64,000 bases of DNA from Rossellomorea aquimaris (GTDB lineage Bacteria > Bacillota > Bacilli > Bacillales > Bacillaceae_B): the NCBI RefSeq assembly GCF_020172085.1, contig NZ_JAIVAT010000003.1, forward strand, positions 682,001 through 746,000. Reading direction: 5' to 3'. Below the pieces are notes generated by a model, which was not told the origin of the DNA, did not search any database, and saw nothing but the letters and a program-made list of their open reading frames with translations. The position numbers were made by a program, and so were the translations under genes. Below are positions 53,930 through 63,634 of the stretch, one piece after another; position 1 is the stretch's first letter, and every line of letters starts with the position of its first letter.

Positions 53930-54379
53930 ATGAACAAAGGACAAAGACATATTAAAATCAGGGAAATCATTACGAATCGAGATGTGGAAACACAGGATGA
54001 GCTGGTGGAAAGCCTGAAGAATGCAGGGTTTAATGTAACCCAGGCAACCGTATCCAGGGATATCAAGGAGCTGCATCTTGTCAAGGTACCGCTGATGGAT
54101 GGCAGATACAAATATAGCTTGCCTGCGGATCAGCGATTCAATCCACTTCAAAAATTGAAGCGGACATTGACCGATGCATTCGTGAAAGTGGATCAGGCAG
54201 GACATATGCTTGTGATGAAGACGTTACCCGGAAATGCGAATGCGATTGGTGCATTAATTGATAATCTGGACTGGGAAGAAATTCTTGGAACCATTTGTGG
54301 TGATGATACTTGTTTAATCATCTGCCGTACAGAAGAAGAAACGAAAGTCGTTTCAGAACGATTCTTAGATATGCTGTAA
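53930..54379 (+). CDS. argR: arginine repressor/activator ArgR (AhrC)
   Basis: This hexameric regulator represses arginine synthesis and activates catabolism when arginine is bound. The 149-residue protein has the winged helix ([20 protein letters not shown]) and the arginine-binding C-terminal block [11 protein letters not shown] 53930 ([13 protein letters not shown]) matches the B. subtilis start; ATG 53927 is adjacent. The position before recN is conserved. Confidence 0.96.
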   Translation: MNKGQRHIKIREIITNRDVETQDELVESLKNAGFNVTQATVSRDIKELHLVKVPLMDGRYKYSLPADQRFNPLQKLKRTLTDAFVKVDQAGHMLVMKTLPGNANAIGALIDNLDWEEILGTICGDDTCLIICRTEEETKVVSERFLDML

Positions 54380-54429
54380 TTTAAATAAAATATAAGGGTA
54401 TTAGAATACCCATGATACAAAATCCAATA

Positions 54430-54472
54430 GGAAGCTTTTCTTTTGCGTTATTGAAAGGAAAAGTTCCTTTTT
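54430..54472 (+). terminator. probable terminator between argR and recN
   Basis: GGAAGCTTTTC and GGAAAAGTTCC pair around a 16-base loop, followed by five T directly before the recN ribosome site. Confidence 0.5.
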
Positions 54473-54488
54473 ATTTGAGGTGAATGTT

Positions 54489-56198
54489 TTGCTACAAGAA
54501 CTATCAATCAAAAATTTCGCCATTATTGATTCCCTCTCGCTTTCCTTTGAGGAAGGATTGACTGTGTTATCAGGTGAGACGGGCGCAGGTAAGTCGATCA
54601 TCATCGATGCCATTCATTTATTGGTTGGCGGGAGGGGATCCTCAGAATATGTTCGGCATGGGGAGAAAAAGGCTGAAATTGAAGGGTTATTTATTCTTGA
54701 TAATGAAACTCATCCTTGCTTTCGTAAAGCGGCGGACTTCGGAATTGAAATTGAAGAGGGCATGATCGTCCTCAGAAGGGATATCTCGAGTACGGGAAAA
54801 AGTGTTTGTAGAATCAATGGCAAGCTGGTGACCATCGCCATAATGAGGGAGATCGGGGCATCTCTCATCGATATCCACGGGCAGCACGAACATCAGGAGC
54901 TCATGAATGAAAGCCTTCATCTATCCTTATTGGATCAGTTTGGGGGCAAGGAAATCACATCCGGTTTATCGACGTATGGACAAGTATACAAGGAGTATCT
55001 CACCATTTATAACCAGCTGAAAAGACTGAATGAAAATGAGCAGGAGATGGCCCATCGCCTGGATCTCATTCAATTTCAGCTGAAAGAAATCAATGATGCT
55101 AATCTTCAGCTGAATGAAGATGAAGAGCTTCAGGAAGAAAAACGAAAGCTCATGAACTTTGAACGCCTTTTTGAAGCGCTACAAACCTCCTATGACAGCA
55201 TTCAGGGAGAGAGAAAAGGGATGGATTGGGCAGGACTTGCCATGAGCCACCTTGAGACTGCTGCAGAGGTTGATTCTCAGTACGAAAAGACACTGGAGTC
55301 TGTGTCGAATGCGTACTATATCTTGGAAGATGCCGCCCATCAAGTAAGGGGAGCTCTTGATGAGCTTGAATTTGAGCCGAATCGCTTAGATTTGATTGAG
55401 GCAAGGTTGAATGAAATGAATGGTCTTAAGAGAAAATATGGATCGTCAGTAGAAGAAATCCTTGCGTACAGTTCAAAAATCGAAGAAGAAATCGAAACGA
55501 TCATGAATAAGGATTCTCATGTAGAACATTTACAAAGTACATTACGCTCATTAGAGAAGGATTTATCTTTAGAAGCGAAAAATTTGTCCCAAACAAGAAA
55601 GCAATGGGCAAAGAAATTGACTGCCAGTATTCATGAACAGCTTAAGCAGCTGTATATGGATAAGACAAAGTTCGAAGTACGGTTTGTGAAGAGTGGTGAG
55701 GGTGAATCATTCTCCTTCCAACATTTTAAAAAGGATGGATGGGATACGGTTGAATTTTATATATCCACCAATCCCGGAGAGCCTTTAAAACCATTGTCTA
55801 AAGTGGCTTCTGGTGGAGAGCTCTCACGTATCATGCTCGCCCTTAAAACCATTTTCTCGAAACATCAGGGGGTTACGTCGATCATATTTGATGAGGTGGA
55901 TACGGGTGTAAGCGGAAGAGTCGCTCAAGCGATTGCTGAAAAGATTTATCAGGTCGCGGTCCATTCTCAGGTTATGTGCATTTCCCACTTGCCACAGGTG
56001 GCTGCCATGGCTGACTGTCACCTATTTATTTCGAAAAAGCTTTCTGGAGGCAGAACGAGTACAATGGTGAAACGTCTTCAGGAGAAGGATAAGATCAAAG
56101 AAATCTCACGTATGATTTCAGGTGTGGAAATAACAGACCTGACTTTGGAGCATGCTAAGGAATTACTACAGTTGGCAGGTTCCATTAAACAAACATGA
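54489..56198 (+). CDS. recN: DNA repair protein RecN
   Basis: RecN is an SMC-like ATPase that gathers broken DNA ends for recombination. The 569-residue protein has Walker A GETGAGKSII (about residues 30-39), two long coiled-coil arms (about 160-360), and the C-terminal signature SGGELSR with Walker B IIFDEVDTGVSG. TTG 54489 gives the family start (M)LQELSIKNFAII and follows GAGGTG; GTG 54480 lies at that site. No LexA box was seen upstream. Confidence 0.95.
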   Translation: MLQELSIKNFAIIDSLSLSFEEGLTVLSGETGAGKSIIIDAIHLLVGGRGSSEYVRHGEKKAEIEGLFILDNETHPCFRKAADFGIEIEEGMIVLRRDISSTGKSVCRINGKLVTIAIMREIGASLIDIHGQHEHQELMNESLHLSLLDQFGGKEITSGLSTYGQVYKEYLTIYNQLKRLNENEQEMAHRLDLIQFQLKEINDANLQLNEDEELQEEKRKLMNFERLFEALQTSYDSIQGERKGMDWAGLAMSHLETAAEVDSQYEKTLESVSNAYYILEDAAHQVRGALDELEFEPNRLDLIEARLNEMNGLKRKYGSSVEEILAYSSKIEEEIETIMNKDSHVEHLQSTLRSLEKDLSLEAKNLSQTRKQWAKKLTASIHEQLKQLYMDKTKFEVRFVKSGEGESFSFQHFKKDGWDTVEFYISTNPGEPLKPLSKVASGGELSRIMLALKTIFSKHQGVTSIIFDEVDTGVSGRVAQAIAEKIYQVAVHSQVMCISHLPQVAAMADCHLFISKKLSGGRTSTMVKRLQEKDKIKEISRMISGVEITDLTLEHAKELLQLAGSIKQT

Positions 56199-56227
56199 AA
56201 AGCTATCCAATTCGGGTAGCTTTTTTT
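56198..56227 (+). terminator. terminator of recN
   Basis: AAAAGCTATCC and GGGTAGCTTTTTTT pair around AATTC. Confidence 0.85.
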
Positions 56228-56323
56228 CATGATTCCCAGTTATAAATGTGGCTTTTAAAGGCAAAATTAAAACTGTAGCCAATAGTTAGTGTGTGTGGAT
56301 TAGAAGCGAGGAGAGTGAATATA

Positions 56324-57613
56324 TTGAGTTTAGATTGGTTAAGGAAATGTATAGGTGGAATTCTCCTTGTTTCGCTTTGTCTTATTGGTTTTTACAAACC
56401 GGTTCAACAATATATCAATACACCGAACACTGTAAGAATGATGGAAGGGGATCAAGTTGCTCTCCCTAAGGCTGCATCCGTCACTACTATGGGTTCGTCG
56501 CATAATGAACATGTTCAAGTAAAAGAAGGGAAGGGGCAGCTCTCCATCCAGGGAAGTTCTGTAGGGAAGGACGAAGTGGTATTTGAGCTTGCCGGATTAC
56601 CCGTTAAAAAAGTAGATGTAGAAGTACTGAAAGATTTCAAAGTGATTCCAGGTGGGCAATCCATCGGAGTCAAATTAAATACTGTCGGGGTGTTAGTCGT
56701 TGGCCACCACTTGGTCGATACAGCTGATGGGAAAATGTCTCCCGGCGAAAAAGCTGGAATCCAGGTAGGGGACATGATTACAGAAATTAACGGATCGAAA
56801 ATTGAAGAGCTTGCTGATGTTGCTCCTTTTGTTCAGAAAGCAGGAGAAGAATCGAAATCTCTTGCCGTCGTTATCAAACGTGAACAAAAGACAGTAAAGA
56901 CACAATTGCTTCCGATGAAAGAAAAAGGGGACAAAAACTATAAATTAGGGCTGTATATCCGTGATTCAGCAGCGGGTATCGGCACAATGACATTTTATGA
57001 TCCTAAGTCAAAGAAATACGGAGCACTCGGTCATGTGATTTCCGATATGGATACAAAGAAGCCGATTGTCGTTGATAATGGTGAAATCGTGAATTCTGAA
57101 GTAACATCCATTCAAAAAGGGACGGATGGAAAACCAGGGGAAAAATTGGCGCGTTTTTCTTCTGATCGCAATGTCATTGGTAACATCACACGAAACAGTC
57201 CTTTTGGCATCTTTGGTAAATTAAATCAAGGAATTGAAAATGACTTGATGGATAAACCGATGCCCATTGCGCTTTCTCATCAAGTGAAAGAAGGACCTGC
57301 ACAGATTCTAACCGTCGTAGATGGGAAAGAAGTTGAAATGTATGACATAGAAATTGTCAGCACCATACCACAAAAATACCCGGCAACCAAAGGGATGGTC
57401 TTGAAAGTGACCGATCCTGAACTTTTGAAGAAAACAGGTGGGATTGTACAGGGGATGAGTGGTAGTCCGATCATCCAGAACGGGAAAGTCATCGGGGCTG
57501 TGACCCATGTGTTTGTAAATGACCCTACCAGCGGGTATGGAGTACACATTGAATGGATGTTAAGTGAAGCTGGAATCGATATTTATAAAAAAGATCATAA
57601 CCGAGCAAGCTGA
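56324..57613 (+). CDS. spoIVB: SpoIVB intermembrane serine peptidase (S55)
   Basis: SpoIVB is secreted from the forespore and cuts SpoIVFA, triggering pro-sigma-K processing in the mother cell. The 429-residue protein has a membrane anchor (about residues 8-26), a PDZ domain (about 110-190) and the S55 protease domain with catalytic His in [11 protein letters not shown] and Ser in [11 protein letters not shown] 56324 lies 10 bases after AGGAG; GTG 56315 is too close. It is followed by spo0A, as in B. subtilis. Confidence 0.95.
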   Translation: MSLDWLRKCIGGILLVSLCLIGFYKPVQQYINTPNTVRMMEGDQVALPKAASVTTMGSSHNEHVQVKEGKGQLSIQGSSVGKDEVVFELAGLPVKKVDVEVLKDFKVIPGGQSIGVKLNTVGVLVVGHHLVDTADGKMSPGEKAGIQVGDMITEINGSKIEELADVAPFVQKAGEESKSLAVVIKREQKTVKTQLLPMKEKGDKNYKLGLYIRDSAAGIGTMTFYDPKSKKYGALGHVISDMDTKKPIVVDNGEIVNSEVTSIQKGTDGKPGEKLARFSSDRNVIGNITRNSPFGIFGKLNQGIENDLMDKPMPIALSHQVKEGPAQILTVVDGKEVEMYDIEIVSTIPQKYPATKGMVLKVTDPELLKKTGGIVQGMSGSPIIQNGKVIGAVTHVFVNDPTSGYGVHIEWMLSEAGIDIYKKDHNRAS

Positions 57614-57618
57614 AGTAA

Positions 57619-57669
57619 AAACCCTTACCAAAGTACCGATTCCGGGTACTTTTAAGGGTTCTTTTTTTT
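57619..57669 (+). terminator. terminator of spoIVB
   Basis: AACCCTT pairs with AAGGGTT outside and AAGTACC with GGGTACTT inside, followed by eight T. Confidence 0.88.
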
Positions 57670-57749
57670 GGGGGAATTCAGGTACATCGTATAATATTAC
57701 ACCATATCAGTTTGCCAAAAAGAGTCTCTCCTTGTTAAAATAAAGATTA

Positions 57750-57756
57750 TTCGACA
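57750..57756 (-). promoter_or_regulatory. 0A box upstream of spo0A
   Basis: TTCGACA is the reverse of the Spo0A~P site TGTCGAA. It probably takes part in autoregulation. Confidence 0.5.
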
Positions 57757-57850
57757 AATGAAAGTGCGAATATCGAATGGGGTCGAAATATAAAGAAATC
57801 TTTAGAAAATCAAAGAAAATATAATATTTTTCAAGTTTTTTTCAAAAATA

Positions 57851-57879
57851 AAAGGAATTTAGGTTGCATTGTCGAAAAA
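57851..57879 (+). promoter_or_regulatory. candidate sigma-H promoter with overlapping 0A box
   Basis: AAAGGAATT (57851-57859) and GTCGAAAAA (57871-57879), 11 bases apart, resemble sigma-H elements (RNAGGAWWW, RNNGAATWW) with one -10 mismatch. TGTCGAA (57870-57876) overlaps the -10. In B. subtilis spo0A has a sigma-H promoter controlled by 0A boxes. Confidence 0.5.
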
Positions 57880-57937
57880 GTAATTTAGAATAAAAATTAC
57901 AGAGATGTATTAATTAGGATTGAGGAGGAAACCTGTA

Positions 57938-58717
57938 GTGAAATCGATAAAAGTATGTGTTGTGGATGATAACCGTGAACTAACGTCATTATTGGAAGAC
58001 TACATTGCTTCGCAAAACGATATGGAAGTAGTAGGGATTGCTCATAATGGTCAAGATTGCTTAGATTTATTAGAAGAAGTGGATCCGGATGTTCTGGTCT
58101 TGGATATCATCATGCCTCATTTGGACGGGCTGGCGGTGCTTGAGCGGCTTCGTGAAAAGAAAAGCATTCCTAACGTCATCATGCTCACGGCATTCGGTCA
58201 GGAAGATGTGACGAAGAAAGCTGTCGACCTTGGAGCCTCTTATTTCATTCTAAAGCCATTCGATATGGAAAACCTTGTGAGTCATATCAGACAAGTTAGC
58301 GGAAAATCAAACCCAATCATCAAAAAACCTTCCTCATCCAGAATGAATACAGAACAAAAGCCAAGAAATTTAGATGCAAGTATTACAAGTATCATCCACG
58401 AAATCGGTGTGCCGGCACATATTAAAGGGTATTTATATTTAAGAGAGGCCATTTCGATGGTTTATAACGATATCGAACTACTGGGTTCCATAACGAAGGT
58501 TCTATATCCGGATATTGCAAAGAAATATAATACGACAGCATCACGTGTGGAGCGGGCGATTCGTCATGCGATCGAAGTGGCCTGGAGCAGAGGGAATATT
58601 GATTCTATTTCTTCTTTATTTGGGTACACTGTCAGTATGTCTAAGGCAAAACCAACGAATAGCGAGTTCATTGCCATGGTAGCTGACAAGCTACGCCTCG
58701 AGCATATGGCTTCATGA
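57938..58717 (+). CDS. spo0A: sporulation master regulator Spo0A
   Basis: Spo0A, phosphorylated by the phosphorelay, switches cells into sporulation. GTG 57938, 9 bases after GAGGAGG, gives 259 residues. The receiver domain has VVDDNRE (acidic pair), the phospho-Asp in [13 protein letters not shown], Thr in MLTAFG and Lys in LKPFD. The C-terminal effector domain holds the DNA-recognition helix in [17 protein letters not shown] and [11 protein letters not shown] start and position are as in B. subtilis. Confidence 0.97.
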   Translation: MKSIKVCVVDDNRELTSLLEDYIASQNDMEVVGIAHNGQDCLDLLEEVDPDVLVLDIIMPHLDGLAVLERLREKKSIPNVIMLTAFGQEDVTKKAVDLGASYFILKPFDMENLVSHIRQVSGKSNPIIKKPSSSRMNTEQKPRNLDASITSIIHEIGVPAHIKGYLYLREAISMVYNDIELLGSITKVLYPDIAKKYNTTASRVERAIRHAIEVAWSRGNIDSISSLFGYTVSMSKAKPTNSEFIAMVADKLRLEHMAS

Positions 58718-58762
58718 AAGAGTAAGGAATAATCCAATTGTAAAATTGAAATGATAGACCAA

Positions 58763-58804
58763 TAACCCTGTGTACCTGTTTGGTGCATGGGGTTATATTT
58801 TTTT
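58763..58804 (+). terminator. terminator of spo0A
   Basis: AACCCTGTGTACC and GGTGCATGGGGTT pair with a few wobbles around TGTTT; a T tract follows. Confidence 0.75.
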
Positions 58805-58918
58805 GTTTAGCTTTAGAGTTAAGCGCCTGTAGTCAAGTACATCGATCACATAGTCCCTTTCCTGAACCATCACCGAGTAACAATCGCCTCTTTTTTTAAT
58901 TTTTAGTGTTTAGCCCTT

Positions 58919-58945
58919 ACAGCTCGTCCACTCAAACATAAGATA
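58919..58945 (+). promoter_or_regulatory. candidate sigma-K promoter
   Basis: AC (58919-58920) and CATAAGATA (58937-58945), 16 bases apart, fit the sigma-K pattern (AC, N16-17, CATANNNTA) fully. It stands about 35 bases before the gene at 58982. Confidence 0.55.
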
Positions 58946-58981
58946 CAGAGTAGTGCGATAACAGATAGGGGAGGTGAAAGA

Positions 58982-59200
58982 ATGGGATACTACCGTAATA
59001 ATGATGATGTAGCCGGGGCTTCAAACCGTTGCAGAAACAATGATGTTGCAGGCGCTTCAGACAACAATAACGACTTCAGAGTTCCTGTCAGAGCTTATAT
59101 CAGAGGGGAAGATTTCTGTAGAGCCGTGCGCCGTTGCAGAGACAACGATGTAGCTGGTGAAATGGACAACCGCCGCAGATGCCGCTGCCGCTGGTTCTGA
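58982..59200 (+). CDS. small Asn/Arg/Cys-rich repeat protein, possible spore coat component
   Basis: This 72-residue protein of unknown family has three copies of a short unit ending NDVAG or NDDVAG (residues 7-12, 20-24, 55-59), the last two preceded by CR. It has five Cys (17, 46, 52, 67, 69), 15 or so Arg, and ends RRRCRCRWF. There is no membrane segment or signal. A strong ribosome site (GGGGAGGTG), a sigma-K-like promoter and its own terminator show it is a separate unit. Composition recalls small cross-linkable coat proteins; that role is inference. Confidence 0.65.
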   Translation: MGYYRNNDDVAGASNRCRNNDVAGASDNNNDFRVPVRAYIRGEDFCRAVRRCRDNDVAGEMDNRRRCRCRWF

Positions 59201-59215
59201 TAAACCGCCCTTAAC

Positions 59216-59247
59216 AAAAAAATCCTGAGCTTCTCAGGATTTTTTTG
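59216..59247 (+). terminator. terminator of the small repeat-protein gene
   Basis: AAATCCTGA and TCAGGATTT pair around GCTTC, then seven T. Confidence 0.9.
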
Positions 59248-59362
59248 TTGGATCGTCTTTAAAAGGTTCATCCTTTGAGATGGGGTGAAATATGTATATA
59301 ATGAAGACAGTCTTAGTACTACAGATGAAGGATGTACATATAGAAACGAAGGAAGTGAATTC

Positions 59363-60097
59363 ATGACACTGATCTTTGCTCACCGTGGCTCTGCTGGTAC
59401 ACACCCTGAAAACACAATGGAAGCTTTTTATGAGGCTGAAAGAGTGAACGCTGATGGAATCGAGTTAGATGTTCAGTTGACAAAAGACGGAGAAATTGTC
59501 GTGATACATGATGAAACAGTCGATCGGACGACGAATGGAAAAGGGTTTGTCAAAGATTATACATTAAAGGAAATTCAAAGGCTTCAAGCGAACTTTACAT
59601 TTAAAAGTAAATTATTCAAGAAAAATCGTGTCCCTTCATTAAGGGAAGTCTTTCAATGGCTGAAGGGGAATGATCTCCTTTGTAATATTGAACTGAAAAA
59701 CAGCATCATGGACTATCAAGGTCTGGAAGAAAAGGTGATTGCGCTTATCAGGGAGTTCGGATTTGAAGACAGAATCATCATCTCCTCCTTTAATCATTAT
59801 TCAATCGTGGCATGCTATCGTTTGGAACCTGCCGTTGAAATAGCCCCTCTCTATTCATCACGCTTATTCATGCCCTGGGTGTATGCCAAATCCTTAAGGG
59901 CTAAAGCTATACATCCCAACTTGAAAGCTGTAAAGGATGATATGATTATAGAGGCAATGAACAATGGAATTTGTGTCAGGCCTTATACGGTGAATAAAGT
60001 AGAACACATGGAACGATTATTGAACATAGGCTGCACCGCAATGGTAACGGACTACCCTGAAAAGGCAAGAAAATTGAGGGAAAGTAAAAAAGGCTAG
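59363..60097 (+). CDS. yqiK: glycerophosphodiester phosphodiesterase YqiK
   Basis: This enzyme hydrolyses glycerophosphodiesters to glycerol 3-phosphate and an alcohol. The 244-residue cytoplasmic TIM barrel has the family signature AHRGSAGTHPENTMEAF, ELDVQLTKDG and VIHDETVDRTTNG, containing the catalytic His pair and metal ligands. ATG 59363 follows GAAGGAAG; the longer frame from 59285 has no ribosome site. No signal peptide, unlike secreted GlpQ. Confidence 0.93.
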   Translation: MTLIFAHRGSAGTHPENTMEAFYEAERVNADGIELDVQLTKDGEIVVIHDETVDRTTNGKGFVKDYTLKEIQRLQANFTFKSKLFKKNRVPSLREVFQWLKGNDLLCNIELKNSIMDYQGLEEKVIALIREFGFEDRIIISSFNHYSIVACYRLEPAVEIAPLYSSRLFMPWVYAKSLRAKAIHPNLKAVKDDMIIEAMNNGICVRPYTVNKVEHMERLLNIGCTAMVTDYPEKARKLRESKKG

Positions 60098-60124
60098 CGC
60101 ATATTTACGCGTTAGCCTTTTTTG
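60086..60124. terminator. bidirectional terminator between yqiK and yqzF
   Basis: AAAAAAGGCTAGCGC and GCGTTAGCCTTTTTT pair around ATATTTAC. Confidence 0.9.
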
Positions 60125-60351
60125 TTGAATCGTGATTGAACTTTATTGCGCTTACGATCACGATGCAGCACGAACCCTGCGATGAATCCTAATCCACAAA
60201 TAAAGAAAATCAACCCAATGATGAATTGCAGCCATAAATAAGGAATGGGGGGCTGCAGAATCCCAAATAGCATATCTCTCATCAATTTAATCCCGAGGGC
60301 AGCAAATGCACCGGGAATCAGCATAATAATTAAGGCGATAAGACGGACCAT
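60112..60351 (-). CDS. yqzF: YqzF family membrane protein (DUF2627)
   Basis: This 79-residue protein has two membrane helices (about residues 3-23 and 39-64) and a basic tail (HRDRKRNKVQSRFNKKG). LMRDMLFGILQPPIPYLWLQ is typical of DUF2627. ATG 60351 (MVRLIAL) is preferred; ATG 60360 is only two bases from AGGAG. The function is unknown. It is divergent from bkdR, as in B. subtilis. Confidence 0.9.
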   Translation of the reverse strand: MVRLIALIIMLIPGAFAALGIKLMRDMLFGILQPPIPYLWLQFIIGLIFFICGLGFIAGFVLHRDRKRNKVQSRFNKKG

Positions 60352-60477
60352 TAGATGCATAACTCCTTTTTCGTTTCCATATTAAAATTCTAACCCCAAG
60401 CAGAAAATTGTCAAGTTTCGAAAAGTAGTGTAACATTATGGGTGTGAAAAAAATTGCAGGCGTCGGGGTGAAGAAAG

Positions 60478-62547
60478 TTGCAAGAGGTTTTAATTGTCGG
60501 TGGCGGTAAGGGTGGTACAGCTATTTTGCAGATCCTCCATGAAGTCACGGTCATGAAAGTGATTGCCGTTGTAGACCTAAATGAACAGGCTCCTGGGATC
60601 AAGCTCTCAAGAGAGCTGGGGATTCCGGTGGGTACAGATTGGCGACCGTTCCTCAGTGATTCTGTGGACATTGTCATTGAAGTGACCGGAGATCAGGAAG
60701 TTTTCGAACAGATAAGGGACAAGCGTGGTAAAAGCACGGTCATCATACCTGGAAGTGTGGCATTCCTCATTTCGAAGCTTCTTGAAGAAAAGGAAGACCT
60801 TATCCACCAATTGACGAGTGAATCATTTAAAAGGGATCTTATTTTCAATTCGACGGATGATGGTATGGTCGGAATCGATGATCAAGGTATCGTAATGCTA
60901 TTCAATAAAAGTGCAGAGCGGATGATTGGAAAGAATCAGGAAGATGTAATGGGACTGCATATTTCAGAAGTGATCCCTGAAAGCAAACTAACAAAAACGA
61001 TTCAGACAAGGCGGACAGAGATCAATCAGGAGGTCATCCTGGGGAATGGGTTGAAGATCATCTCAAACCGGATTCCGATGATCACGGACCAAGATGAAAT
61101 CATTGGGGCCTTTTCGGTATTCAAGGATATTACGGAAGTAGTAAACCTGGCAGAGGAAATAACCAACCTTAAAGAAATACAGACGATGCTTGAAGCTATT
61201 ATCCATTCTAGTGACGATGCAATCTCTGTGGTAGATGAAGAAGGGAAAGGGATCTTGATCAATCCCGCCTACACGAGGATTACAGGGCTTTCGCAGGAGG
61301 AAGTGATCGGGAAGCCTGCCACTGCAGACATTTCTGAAGGGGAAAGTATTCATCTGAAGGTATTGCAAACGCGGAGGGCGATCCGTGGAACGAAAATGAG
61401 AGTAGGACCGAAGCGGAAAGAAGTCATCGTCAACGTTGCACCCATCATTGTGAACAATAAGCTCAAGGGGAGTGTCGGGGTCATACATGACATGTCGGAA
61501 ATCCAGTCACTAACCCAGGAATTGGACCGAGCCAGAAGAATTATCCGCACACTTGAAGCAAAGTATATGTTTGAAGATATAATTGGTGATTCCGAGGAAA
61601 TGATGATTGCCGTTGAGCAGGCAAAACTAGGGGCGAAAACGCCCGCTACCGTTCTTCTTCGCGGTGAATCGGGAACCGGGAAAGAATTGTTTGCCCACGC
61701 AATACATAATGCCAGCGACCGTAAATTCAATAAATTCCTCAGGGTTAACTGTGCAGCTTTGTCAGAGAACCTGCTGGAAAGTGAGTTATTCGGGTATGAA
61801 GAAGGTGCGTTCTCGGGAGCGAAGCGTGGAGGTAAGCGTGGTTTATTTGAAGAGGCGAATAATGGCAGTATTTTTCTTGATGAAATAGGAGAATTAAGTG
61901 CAAATACACAAGCGAAATTATTAAGGGTCCTCCAGGAAAATGAAATTGTGAGAGTCGGGGGGACAAAGTCTATTCAAATAAATGTCCGTGTCATCGCTGC
62001 CACGAACGTAAACCTCGAAAAGGGAATTGCTGATGGATCATTTAGGGAAGATCTCTATTACCGCCTGAACCGGATGCCGATACAAATACCTCCTTTAAGA
62101 CAGCGTAAATCCGATATACCCCTCATTTCTGAAGCGTTGATTGCAAAGATCAATCAAGATTATGGGAGAAATGTAGAGGGGATAACGGAAAGCGCCATGT
62201 ACAAGTTGATGAATTATCATTGGCCTGGAAACGTGAGGGAACTTGAGAACGTGCTGGGAAGAGCCATCATCTTTATGAAATACAATGAAGTGAAGATCGA
62301 TGGGAATCATTTACCTCAATTAGAACCTTCAGTCAAAACCGTTGTCAATACGGTGGAATTACCCTCGCCAGACTCTGTCGAAGATCTTGCCACCCAAGTT
62401 GAGGTTTTTGAAAAGAATATAATTCTAAAGGTTTTAGAGCAGAATAATGGTAACAAAACGGCTACGGCCAAAGCGTTGAATGTGTCTGTGAGGAACTTAT
62501 ATTATAAAATTGAAAAATATAACATTGAAATAAATAGCATGAAATAA
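60478..62547 (+). CDS. bkdR: sigma-54-dependent activator BkdR
   Basis: BkdR activates branched-chain keto-acid catabolism with sigma-54 (SigL). The 689-residue protein starts at TTG 60478, behind GGGGTGAA. It has an N-terminal Rossmann-like segment ([10 protein letters not shown]), two PAS domains (about 115-220 and 235-345), an AAA+ core with Walker A GESGTGKE (about 395-402) and Walker B IFLDEIGE (about 465-472), and a Fis-type HTH at the end. The sigma-54 contact loop reads GAFSGA, with Ser for the usual Thr. The target promoter lies directly downstream. Confidence 0.95.
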   Translation: MQEVLIVGGGKGGTAILQILHEVTVMKVIAVVDLNEQAPGIKLSRELGIPVGTDWRPFLSDSVDIVIEVTGDQEVFEQIRDKRGKSTVIIPGSVAFLISKLLEEKEDLIHQLTSESFKRDLIFNSTDDGMVGIDDQGIVMLFNKSAERMIGKNQEDVMGLHISEVIPESKLTKTIQTRRTEINQEVILGNGLKIISNRIPMITDQDEIIGAFSVFKDITEVVNLAEEITNLKEIQTMLEAIIHSSDDAISVVDEEGKGILINPAYTRITGLSQEEVIGKPATADISEGESIHLKVLQTRRAIRGTKMRVGPKRKEVIVNVAPIIVNNKLKGSVGVIHDMSEIQSLTQELDRARRIIRTLEAKYMFEDIIGDSEEMMIAVEQAKLGAKTPATVLLRGESGTGKELFAHAIHNASDRKFNKFLRVNCAALSENLLESELFGYEEGAFSGAKRGGKRGLFEEANNGSIFLDEIGELSANTQAKLLRVLQENEIVRVGGTKSIQINVRVIAATNVNLEKGIADGSFREDLYYRLNRMPIQIPPLRQRKSDIPLISEALIAKINQDYGRNVEGITESAMYKLMNYHWPGNVRELENVLGRAIIFMKYNEVKIDGNHLPQLEPSVKTVVNTVELPSPDSVEDLATQVEVFEKNIILKVLEQNNGNKTATAKALNVSVRNLYYKIEKYNIEINSMK

Positions 62548-62571
62548 TTTGCATAGTATGAAATAATTTGC
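62539..62571 (+). promoter_or_regulatory. direct repeat, candidate BkdR upstream activating sites
   Basis: ATGAAATAATTTGC occurs at 62539-62552 and again at 62558-62571, 19 bases apart, overlapping the bkdR stop. The second copy ends about 45 bases before the sigma-54 -24 element. Confidence 0.5.
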
Positions 62572-62614
62572 GTGCTAATGTTTATGATTGTAAAGCGGTT
62601 TCAACATTTTAAAG

Positions 62615-62631
62615 TTGGCACGCTTCTTGCA
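62615..62631 (+). promoter_or_regulatory. sigma-54 promoter of ptb-bcd operon
   Basis: TTGGCACG and TTGCA form the -24/-12 elements with five bases between TGGCAC and TTGC, a near-perfect consensus. Activator gene bkdR is immediately upstream. Confidence 0.92.
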
Positions 62632-62682
62632 TATAGTTTTATGGGAACAAAAAAACAGAAAAAAGGGGTTGAAACGACATAC

Positions 62683-63588
62683 ATGAATCTACATTCTTTA
62701 GTGGAAAAAGCAACCCGAATTGAACACTCCACTGTAGCTGTTGCCGCTGCAGAAGATAAAGAAGTCCTGGGTGCTGTCGCCATGGCGGTTGAAAAGAAGA
62801 TGGCAGACTTTTTATTGTTCGGGGATAAAGAAGAAATCCTCTCCCTTTTAGAAGAGGTTGCTCCACACCTTATCTCCCACAGCAATATTAAGATCAAGCA
62901 TGCTTTTTCTCCGCAAAAAGCAGCGGAACTTGCAGTGAAAGCTGTTAAGGAAAATGAAGCAGGGGTTTTAATGAAAGGAAATGTACCTACTGCTCTCATA
63001 TTGAAAGCAGTCTTAAATAAGGAATGGGGACTTCGTACAGGGAATGTTCTTTCCCATGTTGCAGCATTTGAGGTCTCTGGATTCGACAGACTCACATTTA
63101 TTACAGATGCAGCGATGAACCTTGCTCCTGATCTTCAGCAGAAAGCACAAATTATAGAAAATGCAGTAGGTGTTGCGCGTTCAATCGGTGTGGACATGCC
63201 GAAAGTAGCACCGATTGCTGCTGTGGAAGTAGTGAATCCTGCCATGCAGGCTACAGTCGATGCTGCATCTCTTACTTTGATGAACCAAAGGGGACAAATT
63301 CGTCATTGTACCGTTGATGGACCATTGGCCCTCGATAATGCTGTTTCTCACCATGCAGCAGAACATAAAGGGATCGAAAGTGCTGTTGCAGGGCAAGCAG
63401 ATATCCTGCTCGTGCCCAATATCGAAACAGGGAATGCTTTATACAAATCCCTGATCTATTTTGCCAAAGCAAAGGTGGGGGCAGTGATTGCCGGGGCAAA
63501 AGCACCAATCGTATTAACATCCAGAGCAGACAGTGCAGAAAGTAAATTATATTCATTAGCACTGGCTATATGCTCTGCTTCAAAATAA
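62683..63588 (+). CDS. ptb: phosphate butyryltransferase
   Basis: Ptb interconverts branched or butyryl-CoA and acyl phosphate in branched-chain amino-acid breakdown. The 301-residue protein is a PTA/PTB-family enzyme with VLMKGNVPTALILKAVL, DGPLALDNAVS and GAKAPIVLTSRADS. ATG 62683 follows the sigma-54 promoter by 50 bases; the longer frame begins upstream of the promoter and is excluded. bcd follows, then presumably buk and the bkd genes beyond the window. Confidence 0.95.
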   Translation: MNLHSLVEKATRIEHSTVAVAAAEDKEVLGAVAMAVEKKMADFLLFGDKEEILSLLEEVAPHLISHSNIKIKHAFSPQKAAELAVKAVKENEAGVLMKGNVPTALILKAVLNKEWGLRTGNVLSHVAAFEVSGFDRLTFITDAAMNLAPDLQQKAQIIENAVGVARSIGVDMPKVAPIAAVEVVNPAMQATVDAASLTLMNQRGQIRHCTVDGPLALDNAVSHHAAEHKGIESAVAGQADILLVPNIETGNALYKSLIYFAKAKVGAVIAGAKAPIVLTSRADSAESKLYSLALAICSASK

Positions 63589-63634
63589 ATGATGTAACAC
63601 AACTAATATTATAAGATTACAGGGGGAAATAATA

